From Brevibacillus laterosporus (GTDB lineage Bacteria; Bacillota; Bacilli; Brevibacillales; Brevibacillaceae), in the NCBI GenBank assembly GCA_007833815.1, contig CP033464.1:234001-298000 (forward strand): a stretch of DNA of 64,000 nt. Reading direction: 5' to 3'. The translations under genes were made by a program, and so were the position numbers. Within the stretch, counting starts at the first letter, position 1. Each line of letters starts with the position of its first letter. The notes below the pieces were generated by a model. The model was not told the DNA's origin, did no database searches, and saw only the letters and a list, made by a program, of their open reading frames with translations. Positions 25,164 through 38,668 of the stretch are shown here, in pieces.

Positions 25164-26312
25164 TGGCCTATTATCGTAAGCGCAAAATGGGAATATCGGA
25201 TTAAATTTGTTGACCGCAGAACCGGAAAGGTAGATGAAAAATCCAAAGGGGGTTTTAAAACAAAAAAGGAAGCCCAGCTTGCGGCACATGAGGCGGAATC
25301 AGATATCAACGACTTCGGTTTTAGTGAAGAAGGGAACGAGAAAGTTGATAAATACTTTGATGATTGGCTTGAAGTGTACAAAAAACGATACGTCAAACCG
25401 ACCACCTATTCCGTTCAGGAAAGAAATGTTCGGCTCAATATTCTACCAAGATGGGGCAATTACCGGTTAAAAGAAATCACGCGCACTGAATACCAGAAAT
25501 GGATTAATGAATTGCGAAAGCATTACAGTGAGGGGACTGTGAGAAGAATCCACAGCATCAAGAGTAGCGCAATGGCTGATGCGGTACATGAGTTCAATAT
25601 ATTAAGAGAAAACCCACTTCACAAGATTAAGATTCCAAAAGAAACTCAAAAAGTGGACAAGGTTAGTTTTTTCACACGAGAGCAGCTTGATCAATTCTTA
25701 ACTGCTTCCAATACTCCGGTTAAACATGCTAAATACAAAGCGTCCATTCAATACTATGCTTTGTTTACCTTGTTGGCGAGAACCGGCCTCCGGATCGGCG
25801 AAGCGCTAGCCTTAACCTGGGATAATATTGACCTAGAGGCAAAAATAATCACAGTAAGCAAAACCCTGTTCTATCCTTTAAACTCTACCCCATACCTCTC
25901 CACCCCGAAAACTAAAAATAGCGACAGAACTGTCAAACTAGATGATGCCACAGTGAAACTCATGAAACGGCATAGAATCAATCAAAAAGAAGTTTGTCTT
26001 ATGTACGAAAATTATAAGCCTACAAAAGAGAACATCATCTTCCACCAACATGACGGCAGATGGTTACGCACCAATGTAGTACGTGAACATTTCAAAGAGG
26101 TATGTAAGCGTGCAAATGTTCCTGTTCTCTCACCACACGCTCTGAGACACACCCATGCAGTTCATCTTCTCGAATCGGGCGTAAATATAAAATACGTGTC
26201 CGAGAGACTCGGACACGCAAGTATGAAAGTAACCGCAGACACGTATCTCCACGTCACCAAGAAGATTGAAGATGACGCTTTAACCTTGTACGAACGGTAT
26301 GTTCAATTTTAA
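25164..26312 (+). pseudogene. Phage tyrosine integrase with an N-terminal frameshift
   Basis: AAGGAGGAAAACAC precedes an ATG at 25164 that reads MAYYRKR and then goes out of frame. The long frame from AKWEYRIKFVDRRTG onward begins one frame over at about 25186 and has no start with a binding site. Past this point the protein is complete: an AP2-like arm-binding domain, SAM-like core-binding domain, and the catalytic Arg (TGLRIGEALAL), H-x-x-R (HALRHTH), His (LGHAS) and Tyr (TYLHV). It is convergent with sufB, whose 3' end holds the attachment core. A single indel, real or a sequencing error, separates it from a working integrase. Confidence 0.8.
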
Positions 26313-26400
26313 ATTTCCGGACAAATTTCGGACAAACCGCAATTCCGAAGCCGAAAACCCTTGATACGAAAGGGTTATCCGATACTTCCTTCCATCTCGA
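25895..26400. repeat. 506-bp direct repeat, copy B, ending inside sufB (attachment site)
   Basis: Copy B runs from the middle of the full integrase gene through its stop and the hairpin AACCCTT/AAGGGTT to the last 26 bp of sufB (26375-26400). Divergence from copy A starts exactly at 26401, inside sufB. The core of the attachment site therefore lies in or just after the sufB 3' end, and integration keeps the SufB protein intact. Confidence 0.9.
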
Positions 26401-27772
26401 ACTTAATCAGACGGTTCATTTCTACGGCATACTCCATTGGCAATTCTTTTGTAAATGGCTCGATAAAGCCCATTACGATCATTTCTGTTGCTTCTGCTTC
26501 AGTCAGACCGCGGCTCATCAAGTAGAACAATTGATCTTCAGATACTTTAGATACAGTCGCTTCATGCTCAAGCGTCACGTAATCATTCATGATCTCATTG
26601 TATGGGATCGTATCAGAAGTGGATAATTTATCCAAAATTAACGTATCACACTTAATGTTGGACTTAGCGCCTTCTGCTTTACGACCAAATTGCGCTAGAC
26701 CACGATACGTTACTTTACCACCATCACGAGAGATTGATTTAGATACAATTGTGGATGTGCAATCAGGTGCTAAATGAATCATTTTCGCTCCAGCATCTTG
26801 ATGCTGTCCTTTACCTGCTACTGCAATAGAAAGAACTGTACCTTTAGCACGTGGTCCTTTCATGATAACAGCAGGGTATTTCATGGTTAATTTGGAACCG
26901 ATGTTGCCATCAATCCATTCCATGTTTGCATCTGCATAAGCTACAGCACGTTTTGTTACTAGGTTATATACGTTGTTAGACCAGTTCTGGATTGTTGTGT
27001 AACGGCAACGAGCGCGTTCTTTAATGATGATTTCAACTACAGCAGAATGCAAGGAATCTGTGCTGTAGATTGGCGCTGTACAGCCTTCTACGTAATGTAC
27101 AAAGCTATCTTCGTCTGCAATGATAAGCGTACGTTCGAATTGACCCATGTTCTCTGAGTTAATACGGAAGTAAGCTTGTAGTGGAGTGTCTACTTTTACA
27201 CCTTTTGGTACGTAAATGAAGGAACCACCAGACCATACAGCAGAGTTAAGTGCCGCAAATTTGTTATCTGCTGGCGGAATAACTGTCGCAAAATACTCTT
27301 GCACGATCTCAGGGTGCAATCTCACCGCAGAGTCCATGTCGGTAAATAGAACTCCTAGTGACTCTAGATCTTCTTGCATGTTATGGTAAACAACCTCGGA
27401 CTCATACTGTGCAGATACACCAGCCAAGAACTTTTGCTCTGCTTCTGGAATACCCAGCTTGTCAAAGGTAGCTTTAATTTCTTCTGGTACTTCATCCCAA
27501 CTACGGCCAGCTTTTTCAGATGGCTTTACATAGTACGTGATGTTGTCGAAATCCAAATCATCGAGGTCGCCACCCCATTTAGGCATCGGCATTTTATAGA
27601 AAATGTCTAATGCTTTCAAACGGAATTCCAACATCCATGCTGGCTCTTCTTTAATTTTAGAAATCTCTTCTACGATTTCACGGGTCAATCCTTTTTTTGT
27701 ACGAAAAATCGAAACGTCTTTATCGTGGAATCCATATTGATATTCTTGGATTTCAGGGGCTTTCTTCGCCAT
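26375..27772 (-). CDS. sufB: Fe-S cluster assembly scaffold SufB
   Basis: A 465-aa SufB with the family segments [52 protein letters not shown] and the conserved end [20 protein letters not shown]. SufB forms the SufBC2D complex that builds Fe-S clusters using sulfur from SufS-SufU. The ATG at 27772 follows AAAGGAG by 8 nt. It is the last gene of sufC-D-S-U-B. Its final 26 bp are shared with the phage attachment repeat. Confidence 0.96.
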   Translation of the reverse strand: MAKKAPEIQEYQYGFHDKDVSIFRTKKGLTREIVEEISKIKEEPAWMLEFRLKALDIFYKMPMPKWGGDLDDLDFDNITYYVKPSEKAGRSWDEVPEEIKATFDKLGIPEAEQKFLAGVSAQYESEVVYHNMQEDLESLGVLFTDMDSAVRLHPEIVQEYFATVIPPADNKFAALNSAVWSGGSFIYVPKGVKVDTPLQAYFRINSENMGQFERTLIIADEDSFVHYVEGCTAPIYSTDSLHSAVVEIIIKERARCRYTTIQNWSNNVYNLVTKRAVAYADANMEWIDGNIGSKLTMKYPAVIMKGPRAKGTVLSIAVAGKGQHQDAGAKMIHLAPDCTSTIVSKSISRDGGKVTYRGLAQFGRKAEGAKSNIKCDTLILDKLSTSDTIPYNEIMNDYVTLEHEATVSKVSEDQLFYLMSRGLTEAEATEMIVMGFIEPFTKELPMEYAVEMNRLIKFEMEGSIG

Positions 27773-27815
27773 ATCGTTCACTCCTTTTGCCCTCTCACTT
27801 CAATTGGAGGGTATG

Positions 27816-30764
<2,949 letters not shown>

Positions 30765-30788
30765 GATAGTCTCGACCTCCTTCGCCTC

Positions 30789-31574
30789 TTATTCTGCGTT
30801 AACGGTCTCGTCTTCGATACCGAGCTCAGCTTTAATCCAATCGTAACCTTCTGCTTCCAGACGCTCTGCCAATTCAGGGCCACCGGATTTCACGATACGA
30901 CCTTGCATCATTACATGTACAAAATCAGGCTTCACATAGTCTAGTAGACGTTGGTAGTGAGTAATGATTAAGAAACCGCGATCCTCAGAGCGCATCTCAT
31001 TAACACCTTTTGCTACGACTTTCAGAGCATCGATATCTAAACCAGAGTCGATCTCATCTAGAATACAGAGACTAGGTTGGATCATCATCATTTGCAGGAT
31101 TTCATTACGTTTTTTCTCACCGCCAGAGAACCCTTCATTTAGATAACGATGAGCGAATGCTTCATCCATTTCCAACGTATTCATTTTGCTATCCATCTCA
31201 CGGATGAATTTCATTAAGGAAATCTCATTTCCTTCGCCACGATTTGCATTCATTGCAGAACGCAAGAAATCAGAATTCGTTACACCTGTAATTTCAGATG
31301 GATATTGCATAGCAAGGAACAGACCTGCACGAGCACGTTCGTCTACAGCCATGTCCAATAGATCTTCACCATCTAATGTAACTTCACCATCTGTTACTTC
31401 ATACTTAGGATGTCCCATCAGCGTAGATGCCAACGTAGATTTACCTGTTCCGTTTGGTCCCATGATCGCGTGGATTTCGCCACCCTTAATCTCTAGATTC
31501 AAACCTTTTAGAATTTCCTTATCTTCAATCTTTGCGCGTAGATTCTTAATCTGTAGATGTGGTACAGCAGCCAT
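30789..31574 (-). CDS. sufC: Fe-S cluster assembly ATPase SufC
   Basis: A 261-aa ABC-type ATPase with Walker A GPNGTGKSTL, signature FSGGEKKRNE and Walker B CILDEIDSGLD; the Asp-rich D-loop and GFLIITHYQRLLDYV are SufC-typical. It powers the SufBC2D complex in the cytoplasm. The ATG at 31574 follows GGAGG. It is the first gene of the operon. Confidence 0.96.
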   Translation of the reverse strand: MAAVPHLQIKNLRAKIEDKEILKGLNLEIKGGEIHAIMGPNGTGKSTLASTLMGHPKYEVTDGEVTLDGEDLLDMAVDERARAGLFLAMQYPSEITGVTNSDFLRSAMNANRGEGNEISLMKFIREMDSKMNTLEMDEAFAHRYLNEGFSGGEKKRNEILQMMMIQPSLCILDEIDSGLDIDALKVVAKGVNEMRSEDRGFLIITHYQRLLDYVKPDFVHVMMQGRIVKSGGPELAERLEAEGYDWIKAELGIEDETVNAE

Positions 31575-31934
31575 CTGACATTCCTCCATATATTATGATC
31601 AACCAGTCTTCACGATGTTGTAGACAAGCACTATACTATCCTATCGAAAAACCTGTGCATTCTCAATTCATTCTCAATAACATTTTATAATAATAATTCT
31701 AAGAAAGCAAGGAAAGAACTATTCCCATATTTATAAAACATGAATGTTTAGTATATACAAACAAGCCTATTTTTGAGAGGCAAAAATCGGGGCAATTACT
31801 CTGTGTGGGATGCCAGCAGAGCTTTAGTTTCAATGATACAAACCATGTAACGAAATATTAGACTTACCCATGTACGAAAAGAGCCCACTACTGTTATAGT
31901 GGGATTTTCCAGACTTTACAGGCAAAAAGGCGAT
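31575..31934. other. suf upstream region and terminator of the DUF1802 gene
   Basis: CCCACTA / TAGTGGG (31888-31905) with TTTTC on the minus strand ends the DUF1802 transcript. Closer to sufC, two direct copies of TTGAGAATG (minus strand, 31650-31675) and a TATAGT hexamer are visible, but I cannot assign a confident promoter or a known iron or redox operator. Confidence 0.4.
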
Positions 31935-32531
31935 TTATCCTTCTTTTGTTAATACATCCATAATTTCTTGACGACTTTGTGCATATTCCTCATCACTTAA
32001 TACTGGTGCAAAACCCTCTTGTGGAATGCTGGACAGCAGGTTATGCCAAGATTTACAGCCTTTATACTCCTCAGCAATCTCAATCGTTACCGGCTTGTCT
32101 AATTTATAAACACGCGCAAACAAAATGTGTAATGGCTTTTTCTTTTTCCAATGTAAGCGGACATCAGCGAAGTCGTCAGTCCAAATGTGATACGGATTCA
32201 AAGCACGAATTTTTGCTTCATCCAAAATTTCAATGTCATCAGTAATATGAGCAAAATATTCGATATCAATGGTCGGTTTTTCGAGGCTCCACCCTACCAA
32301 GGTCGCTTCCAAATCAGATTGATTTTCGGCTTTAACCATCTCTGCCTTCTGGTGTTCATAGGTTGGGTACAAATAGAATGTGTCATTTTCTAGTTTAAAA
32401 TCTCTTGTTTCTTCATATAAACCGCCTTTACGGACAGTAATAATCTGTTTACCTTCTCCCAAAACTTTAATCGCAACAGCCCATTCTTTTAAAGAAAGTG
32501 TGGATTCAGGTTGTTTTTTATCGTTACTCAT
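31935..32531 (-). CDS. DUF1802 family protein
   Basis: A 198-aa cytoplasmic protein; LKEWAVAIKVLGEGKQIITV, RKGGLYEETRDF and the late SWHNLLSSIP segment fit DUF1802, a family of unknown function in Firmicutes and cyanobacteria. It lies between suf and pckA as its own unit with a terminator downstream. Confidence 0.78.
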   Translation of the reverse strand: MSNDKKQPESTLSLKEWAVAIKVLGEGKQIITVRKGGLYEETRDFKLENDTFYLYPTYEHQKAEMVKAENQSDLEATLVGWSLEKPTIDIEYFAHITDDIEILDEAKIRALNPYHIWTDDFADVRLHWKKKKPLHILFARVYKLDKPVTIEIAEEYKGCKSWHNLLSSIPQEGFAPVLSDEEYAQSRQEIMDVLTKEG

Positions 32532-32738
32532 GTGTAGTTGCCCCTTCCCTTTTATGTAATGCTTCCTCTCTTTAGCTAGATACTCTTATTAAAGTCTAGG
32601 TGTACGTGTCTATTGATGTAGAACTGAGAGGTTTTCTCTCTTAGCCACTCCTTCCAGTGTAGCAGAATTCCCTATCCTAGCAAAGTTAACGAGTTTGATT
32701 TGTCATGGACTCGACACAAAACTCAGACAATACACAAA

Positions 32739-32764
32739 AAAGACCCGGGCTAGCTTCCGGGTCT
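32739..32764 (-). terminator. pckA terminator
   Basis: On the minus strand GACCCGG and CCGGGTC form a GC-rich stem followed by T6, 14 bp past the pckA stop. Confidence 0.88.
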
Positions 32765-32777
32765 CTACTATACTCTT

Positions 32778-34355
32778 TTATTTTACTATAGGACCAGCCT
32801 GTGAAATGTCACTTGCTTTAGGGAATTTTTTAGCAAAGTTAGCTTGGAACAGCTTTGCTAATTCATTTGCCTGCTGATCATAGGCAGCTTGATCTGCCCA
32901 TGTATCACGAGGTTGCAACACTTCGCTTGGTACTCCTGGGCAGGTCGTTGGCACTTGTACACCAAAGACAGGATCAATAGAGTACTCTACTTTTTCCAAT
33001 TCGCCGTGTAGAGCCGCCGTCACCATCGCACGCGTAAACGCCAATTTCATACGGCTTCCCACTCCGACAGCACCACCTGTCCAGCCTGTGTTAACTAGAT
33101 AAACAAGAGCATTAGACTCATCAATTTTTTTACCTAGCATTTCAGCATAGACAACAGGACGTAACGGCAAGAAAGGAGAGCCAAAGCAAGTAGAGAATTC
33201 GCTTTGCGGTGTTGTTATACCACGTTCTGTACCGGCCATTTTACTCGTATAGCCAGATAAGAAATGGTACATCGCCTGCTCTTTGCTTAATTTAGAGATT
33301 GGAGGAATAACACCAAAAGAATCTGCTGTTAGGAAAAGGATGACATTAGGATGACCACCTACACCAGGAATGACTGCTCCTGGAATCGCTTCTACAGGAT
33401 AAGCTGCACGCGTATTTTCTGTATAACGCTCATCATCATAATCCGCAGTGCCACTCTCCTGATCCACCACCACATTTTCTAGAACAGCGCCAAAGTTAAT
33501 CGCATTCCAGATCTGTGGTTCTCCTTGTTCAGAAAGACGAATACATTTTGCGTAACATCCTCCTTCAATATTAAAAACACCTTGGTCAGACCATCCGTGC
33601 TCATCATCACCAATCAAGCGACGATCAGAATCGGCAGATAGGGTAGTTTTCCCTGTACCAGATAAACCAAAGAACAAAGCTACATCGCCATCACGGCCAA
33701 TATTAGCAGAGCAATGCATAGATAATACATTACGCTCAGGTAATAACATATTCATTACACTAAAAATCGATTTCTTCATCTCGCCGGCATATTCCGTGCC
33801 ACCTATTAATACTATTTTCTGCTCAAAGCTAATGATAATAAATGTATCAGAATGAGTTCCATGGACCTCTGGGTTTGCTTTAAAATTAGGAACATAGATA
33901 ACAGTAAAATCAGCCTGGTGCCCTTCTAATTCTTCCACTGTTGGACGGATAAACAATTGATGAGCAAATAAATTATGCCAAGCAAATTCATTTACCACAC
34001 GAATAGGCAAGCGATAGTTACTATCCGCTCCAGCAAACCCATCAAAAACATAAAGCTCTTTCTTTTCTAGGTAAGCCAAAACTTCGGCGTGTAATTGCTC
34101 AAATTGTTCGACTGGAAGGGGCTTGTTATTAGCCCAATCAATCTTGTCATGGACAGATGGTTCATCGACTATGAATTTATCTTTCGGAGAGCGCCCTGTG
34201 AATTTGCCAGTCAGCGCATTTAAAGCGCCTTTATCTGTCAGAACTCCTTCGCCACGTTTAATTGCTTCTTCAATCAACTTGGGTACAGCCAAATTATAAT
34301 GAGCATTGGCACCAGCAAGAACTTCAGATAGACGCTTAACCGTTTTGGCTTCCAT
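32778..34355 (-). CDS. pckA: ATP-dependent phosphoenolpyruvate carboxykinase
   Basis: A 525-aa enzyme, the usual length. Visible motifs: [12 protein letters not shown], the kinase P-loop [19 protein letters not shown], and the adenine/metal region [15 protein letters not shown]. It converts oxaloacetate and ATP to PEP and CO2 in gluconeogenesis. It is monocistronic. About 270 bp upstream of the gene show no further feature; carbon-source control is expected but no CcpN/CcpA box was confidently seen. Confidence 0.97.
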   Translation of the reverse strand: MEAKTVKRLSEVLAGANAHYNLAVPKLIEEAIKRGEGVLTDKGALNALTGKFTGRSPKDKFIVDEPSVHDKIDWANNKPLPVEQFEQLHAEVLAYLEKKELYVFDGFAGADSNYRLPIRVVNEFAWHNLFAHQLFIRPTVEELEGHQADFTVIYVPNFKANPEVHGTHSDTFIIISFEQKIVLIGGTEYAGEMKKSIFSVMNMLLPERNVLSMHCSANIGRDGDVALFFGLSGTGKTTLSADSDRRLIGDDEHGWSDQGVFNIEGGCYAKCIRLSEQGEPQIWNAINFGAVLENVVVDQESGTADYDDERYTENTRAAYPVEAIPGAVIPGVGGHPNVILFLTADSFGVIPPISKLSKEQAMYHFLSGYTSKMAGTERGITTPQSEFSTCFGSPFLPLRPVVYAEMLGKKIDESNALVYLVNTGWTGGAVGVGSRMKLAFTRAMVTAALHGELEKVEYSIDPVFGVQVPTTCPGVPSEVLQPRDTWADQAAYDQQANELAKLFQANFAKKFPKASDISQAGPIVK

Positions 34356-34622
34356 GTAAATGTATCTCCTTCCCCAACCATAAAAAATGTGGGCTATATC
34401 ATGTTTTATTTTTAATTAGTATATCACATTAGATTCAATAAGCTACAAGATTTTGCGTTTTTTTTGAAAAAGATGTGAATAACTAGAGATATTCCGTTCA
34501 AAATTGGGTATGTGCCTAGTAAATGGGACCTCAGACTTGGAAATCCAAAAACAAATAGCCCCTTTTAAAAAAGCGGCAGATATAAAGTATATAGAATCTA
34601 AGAACATATTCACTATCGTAAA

Positions 34623-34985
34623 CTAGGCTAGCTTTTGCTCATTTTCCAAAGACAATCGTAGCAATGAGTCTAGCTTTAACTGATCCCGTACGTGTCCCCT
34701 CATCTCAATATTCTCTTTAGCATATCGATAGGAAAGTTCATCTCCTGTCAAAAGCATATGCAAGCTTTGATCATCCCCTGTAACAACAACATCCACCTTT
34801 TGTCTCGCATTCCATCCTGTCGTGGTCACTTTTCCATTTACAAATACTAAGCAGCTATCCAGCTTGCCAGCTTCTAGCTTGAAGCCAACTGTGCAATCCC
34901 AATCTTTCATTAAACTATGTAAATATCCTTTTCGTTCCATGCGCTTTTGCACTTCTAACAATACCCTTTCTAATTGAGAAGCCAT
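34623..34985 (-). CDS. SCP2 sterol-carrier-like domain protein
   Basis: A 120-aa protein with the SCP2-like pattern of a strand-rich core (CTVGFKLEAGKLDSCLVFV, VDVVVTGDDQSLHMLLTG) and a closing helix. Such stand-alone domains bind lipids or other hydrophobic ligands; the role in Bacillales is unknown. The ATG at 34985 is favoured, as the ATG two codons earlier abuts GGGGGA. Confidence 0.6.
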   Translation of the reverse strand: MASQLERVLLEVQKRMERKGYLHSLMKDWDCTVGFKLEAGKLDSCLVFVNGKVTTTGWNARQKVDVVVTGDDQSLHMLLTGDELSYRYAKENIEMRGHVRDQLKLDSLLRLSLENEQKLA

Positions 34986-35412
34986 TCTCATTCCCCCGCT
35001 CTCATTCCGACCAATCTACCTGACTAGAATAATTCGCAGATTTGTGCGTCGAAACCTTTGGCGAGGATTTGGGGCCTTTGTCGTTCTCTGTCTACCGAAG
35101 CTTATTTTTATCGTCATATTTCTCCTCTCTTCTTCATGAAATAAATATCACGAAAAAAATCTATAAGATAATATGTTGATTATGCGGAAACTGATTTAAC
35201 TTTTTATAAATATATAAAAAAATGATTGTAAATTTTCTAAAAATAATGCATAATAGGTAATAATTAGTAGACAGGTAATTTACCTGCTACTCACCCATTA
35301 GTACCCCCTTTTTCATTATAAACTCCTTTCTGTCTGCCTTTGCTGAGTTAAAGGCAGACCTTTTTTTGTTTGACTTCCCAACAAATTTACACAAAGAAAA
35401 AGACGCCCTCTC
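34986..35412. other. Intergenic region with a candidate small RNA
   Basis: Besides the RNA candidate at 35261-35367 (listed separately), 34990-35220 is AT-rich without hairpins or frames that I can support. Confidence 0.4.
35261..35367 (+). ncRNA. Candidate ~107-nt small RNA
   Basis: TTGTAA (35226) and CATAAT (35249) are 17 bp apart. Downstream come a hairpin AGTAG-AGGTAA / TTACCT-CTACT (35266-35291) and then a perfect 10-bp terminator GTCTGCCTTT / AAAGGCAGAC with T7 (35332-35367). No protein is coded on the plus strand between promoter and terminator. The terminator also faces the VOC gene from its 3' side, so it could merely terminate that gene. Confidence 0.4.
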
Positions 35413-35814
35413 TTAGGCGTCATCCGTTTCATCTTCTTCATCCTTGTCCAAAAGAATCTCCAAGTGGTGACCGTCCGGAGTTTCAAAATAAAGATTATAA
35501 CTTCCTGGGCGTTCAATCGGCCCCCGGTAGCAAATATTTTCCGCTTCCAACTTATCAACAAGATAGTCTAATTCATCACGTGTTGCCACTGCAAAGGCAA
35601 TGTGATCCACGTGACCGGAATTTATGTTTAGCTCTTTGGTTGTTGGATGTAGACCAATTCGTGTATAAGGCCCAATGTGAAAATAAACTGGCTCATCTTC
35701 TCCCGATTGATCAAGAGAAATCGGTACTTCTAAAATCTCTTGAAAAAATTGAGCTACGCCCATCACATTGCGACAGCTAAGAGCAATATGATGAACACCT
35801 TGAAGTTGAAGCAT
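35413..35814 (-). CDS. VOC (glyoxalase/dioxygenase) superfamily protein
   Basis: A 133-aa protein with two beta-alpha-beta-beta-beta units; metal-ligand positions are the His in GVHHIALSC, the His in GHVDHIAFAV and the Glu in GHHLEILLDKD. Substrates range from methylglyoxal adducts to antibiotics and cannot be inferred. The ATG at 35814 follows AGGAGG. The acidic tail DKDEEDETDDA is unusual. Confidence 0.82.
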   Translation of the reverse strand: MLQLQGVHHIALSCRNVMGVAQFFQEILEVPISLDQSGEDEPVYFHIGPYTRIGLHPTTKELNINSGHVDHIAFAVATRDELDYLVDKLEAENICYRGPIERPGSYNLYFETPDGHHLEILLDKDEEDETDDA

Positions 35815-35871
35815 CGAATACAATCCTCCTAAACGGCTGACCTCCATCAACTGTTCACTGGTTAGCCTATA

Positions 35872-36303
35872 TTATAAGGCTTTTTTTGTCTTTCGCTCAT
35901 TGGCGTGATGTTGTCGTAACCGATGGCTTAAATTTGTTAATCTGTTTGTTAAAGCTTCTCGCCATTCCAAATCGTTCATTTGTTTGGCTACACCTAGCAA
36001 ATCAAGGGCGATGTCAATTTGTCGTTTAAGACTTTCATCGTAAGAACCCTGATCTGTCATTGAACAGTTCTCAAACAGCTCGGACAGCTTATCAATATCT
36101 ACAAACTCGGCGAAATCTACTTCTGTTGCGTGATCTCCCTGAGCATATTCGACAAGAATTTCATACTCACCTTCAACGGTAGGATGAACTCTCGTACGAT
36201 TACAAACCGGACAATACATGATCGGTACATTGTGCACCAAAATATCCTCGTGACGAAGCGTTCCAAAAGAGCCAATCATCCCTGCTCCACAGCAAAAACC
36301 CAT
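35872..36303 (-). CDS. Small zinc-ribbon-like protein, unknown function
   Basis: A 143-aa protein with an N-terminal CxxC-type ribbon (GFCCGAG ... YCPVCNRTRVHP), an acidic middle and a basic helical C-terminus (RLTNLSHRLRQHHANERKTK). It resembles YgiT-type zinc fingers only in the ribbon. The ATG at 36303 is supported by GGGAGGGAG. Function unknown; possibly nucleic-acid binding. Confidence 0.55.
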   Translation of the reverse strand: MGFCCGAGMIGSFGTLRHEDILVHNVPIMYCPVCNRTRVHPTVEGEYEILVEYAQGDHATEVDFAEFVDIDKLSELFENCSMTDQGSYDESLKRQIDIALDLLGVAKQMNDLEWREALTNRLTNLSHRLRQHHANERKTKKAL

Positions 36304-36511
36304 AAGCTCTCCCTCCCATGTACATGTGGTCGAATTCTTATTTGTTTTTATCAGAACAGACACACAAGTACAAAATCGTTATTGTCCTTTGATTGTATCT
36401 TACCAGCTTCCGATATGCTAGGTTTAAAATGCTACCAGTTTCACCAATGATAATTCTATCAATCCCGTATTTGATTATAGCCGTTTCTGATGATTTTTCA
36501 ATGAAATCCTG

Positions 36512-37921
36512 TTATTCTCCTTCACTGCTTTTCTCTACATGCATTGGCAAACGAACCTGAATCGTCGTACCAACGCCTACTTTGCTCGTTATGTGAAAAA
36601 TACCTTGATGTAATTTTACAATCTCCAAACATAGAGATAATCCGATGCCACTGCCTGATTGTTTATGCTTGCCTTTGTAAAATTTGTCCGTAATTCTAGG
36701 AAGCTCTTCTTCCGAAATACCTGCTCCCTGGTCAATTACTTCAATTATAACCATCTGATCTTCCTGATAGCTACGCATTGTTATCGTAGTGTGCTCCTCA
36801 CTAAACTTCATGGAATTGTGCAATAGATTAATCACCACTTGTTTTAATCTATTCTCATCTCCGCACACCAACAATTGTTCATCTGGAGTTTCAGTCACCA
36901 ATTGAATCTCTTTTTGGAAGGCGCGCGCTGAAAATTGTTGCTGGACATCCATAAGAAGCTGGTTCACTTCTAGCTCTGTCTTATGAATCTCCATTCCACC
37001 TGCCTGTAACCGCGAAAAGTCTAGCAATTGTTCCACCAATCCCGTTAGACGATCTGATTCCTTAACAATGATCTGCATTGCCATACGTGTCTCTTCCTTG
37101 TCTTCCATATCACCCGTCAACACCACCTCAGACCATCCTTTAATAGAGGTTAAGGGGGTTCGCAGTTCATGGGAGACGGACGAAATAAAGTCATTCTTGA
37201 TTTCCTCTGCTTTTTCTAATTCACTAGCCATATAGTTAAAGGTTTCAGCCAACGTTCCAATCTCGTCGTCTCCACCCTGCCTAGCTCGCTGACTAAAGTC
37301 ACCTTTTGCCATTGACTTCGCCGCACCCGTAAGCTCAACGATGGGAGTAATGATCCGCTTAGATACAATCAAATTTAAAATAAGAGATAATAGGACAAGA
37401 CCAGCTCCAACGCCCCAGACGAGCAAGGTAATCTGATTGACTACCTTATCAACTGCTTCTACAGAGGTCACATAGCGCAATACTCCAGCCGTAGAATCAT
37501 AATAGGTGAGCGGTTTAGACACAGCGAGGATATGTTCACCTATATCCTCACTTTTGCCCGTCCAAATCCCTGTATTACCTTTTAATGCATCCTGCACATC
37601 TTGAGTAAGAATACTTTTCCGTTTGGTAAAACCGTTAAAATCTAAAATCACATTACCTTCTAAATCAATAATTTCAACATGCGCCAAATCATCTTGTGAC
37701 GTATGCTCGAAAATATATTTCGCCTTATTTTGCAGATTATAATATTGAATGTATTTGTTATAAAAGGCAGTAGACACATTAATGCGGCTAAGCAGAGCTT
37801 GTTCTGCTCCACCGTAATAAAAACTACGTACCCCTAAAACAAATGAACTCCCAAGCACTAGAATTACCATTAACACTACAAAGGTAAAATTCATGACTAG
37901 ACGTTTTCTAATCCCATACAT
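36512..37921 (-). CDS. Sensor histidine kinase
   Basis: A 469-aa membrane kinase: TM1 about residues 10-31, an extracellular sensor to about 162, TM2 about 164-187, HAMP about 188-240, the phospho-acceptor His251 in SSVSHELRTPLTSIKGW, N-box NRLKQVVINLLHNSMKF, and ATP-lid boxes DQGAGI and GSGIGLSL. It lies 3 bp downstream of its response regulator. The stimulus is unknown. Confidence 0.92.
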   Translation of the reverse strand: MYGIRKRLVMNFTFVVLMVILVLGSSFVLGVRSFYYGGAEQALLSRINVSTAFYNKYIQYYNLQNKAKYIFEHTSQDDLAHVEIIDLEGNVILDFNGFTKRKSILTQDVQDALKGNTGIWTGKSEDIGEHILAVSKPLTYYDSTAGVLRYVTSVEAVDKVVNQITLLVWGVGAGLVLLSLILNLIVSKRIITPIVELTGAAKSMAKGDFSQRARQGGDDEIGTLAETFNYMASELEKAEEIKNDFISSVSHELRTPLTSIKGWSEVVLTGDMEDKEETRMAMQIIVKESDRLTGLVEQLLDFSRLQAGGMEIHKTELEVNQLLMDVQQQFSARAFQKEIQLVTETPDEQLLVCGDENRLKQVVINLLHNSMKFSEEHTTITMRSYQEDQMVIIEVIDQGAGISEEELPRITDKFYKGKHKQSGSGIGLSLCLEIVKLHQGIFHITSKVGVGTTIQVRLPMHVEKSSEGE

Positions 37922-37924
37922 GTT

Positions 37925-38620
37925 CTATGTTCCTTCTTTCCACTGATAACCAAATCCCCAAATTGTCTCCAGGAATTTTGGTTTTGATGGATCATCCTCA
38001 ATTTTTTGCCGAATACGTCTAATGTTAACGTCCACTACTTTCAGATCCCCGATATAATTTTTGCCCCAGACTTCATTTAAGATGTCATCTCGACTAACCG
38101 CACGATCCTTTTTCTCCATTAATAAATGAATAATGGCAAATTCCTTAGGCGTACAATCTATTTCCTGTTCGTTTTTTACTATTTTTCTATCCGTTAATCG
38201 CAGGGTAAACGGACCTAATGTAATCAATTCACCTGGTTTGATCGAGGAAGGTATCGTTTCCACCCGTCTTTTAAGTGAATTCATTCGAGCAATCAGTTCT
38301 GTTGCACTGAATGGTTTTGTGATGTAATCATCTGCTCCTATATTTAATCCTTCAATTTTGTTTACTTCTTGGGCTTTAGCAGTCAACATGATAATCCCCA
38401 AATGTGGATACATCTTCCGCAGTTCTTGACACACCTCTAGTCCACTGATTCCTGGAAGCATCACGTCTAACACAGCGATGGCGATGTCTGGCTCCTTCTT
38501 AGCAATTTCCAATGCCTTTTCGCCTGTGTCCGCCTCTAACACTTCAAAGCCGTTTCGTTTAAATTGAATCCGCACAAATCCTCGGATAGATTCTTCGTCT
38601 TCAAGCAATAATACCTTCAT
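37925..38620 (-). CDS. OmpR/PhoB-family response regulator
   Basis: A 231-aa regulator with phospho-acceptor Asp52 in AVLDVMLPG, the LTAKAQ switch region and a winged-helix C-terminal domain (CTPKEFAIIHLLMEKKDR, GDLKVVDVNIRRIRQKIEDD). It pairs with the kinase directly downstream and follows a lipoprotein gene by 48 bp, so the three probably form one operon. Confidence 0.93.
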   Translation of the reverse strand: MKVLLLEDEESIRGFVRIQFKRNGFEVLEADTGEKALEIAKKEPDIAIAVLDVMLPGISGLEVCQELRKMYPHLGIIMLTAKAQEVNKIEGLNIGADDYITKPFSATELIARMNSLKRRVETIPSSIKPGELITLGPFTLRLTDRKIVKNEQEIDCTPKEFAIIHLLMEKKDRAVSRDDILNEVWGKNYIGDLKVVDVNIRRIRQKIEDDPSKPKFLETIWGFGYQWKEGT

Positions 38621-38668
38621 CTGTCTTTGCTCCCTCCTGCTATGTATCTAGATGCTATGTTGATCTAG

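Noticed and set aside
31645..31680. Fur-like or other iron box upstream of sufC (tandem TTGAGAATG)
   Set aside because: The copies are direct repeats rather than the inverted 7-1-7 arrangement, and their place relative to a promoter is unclear.
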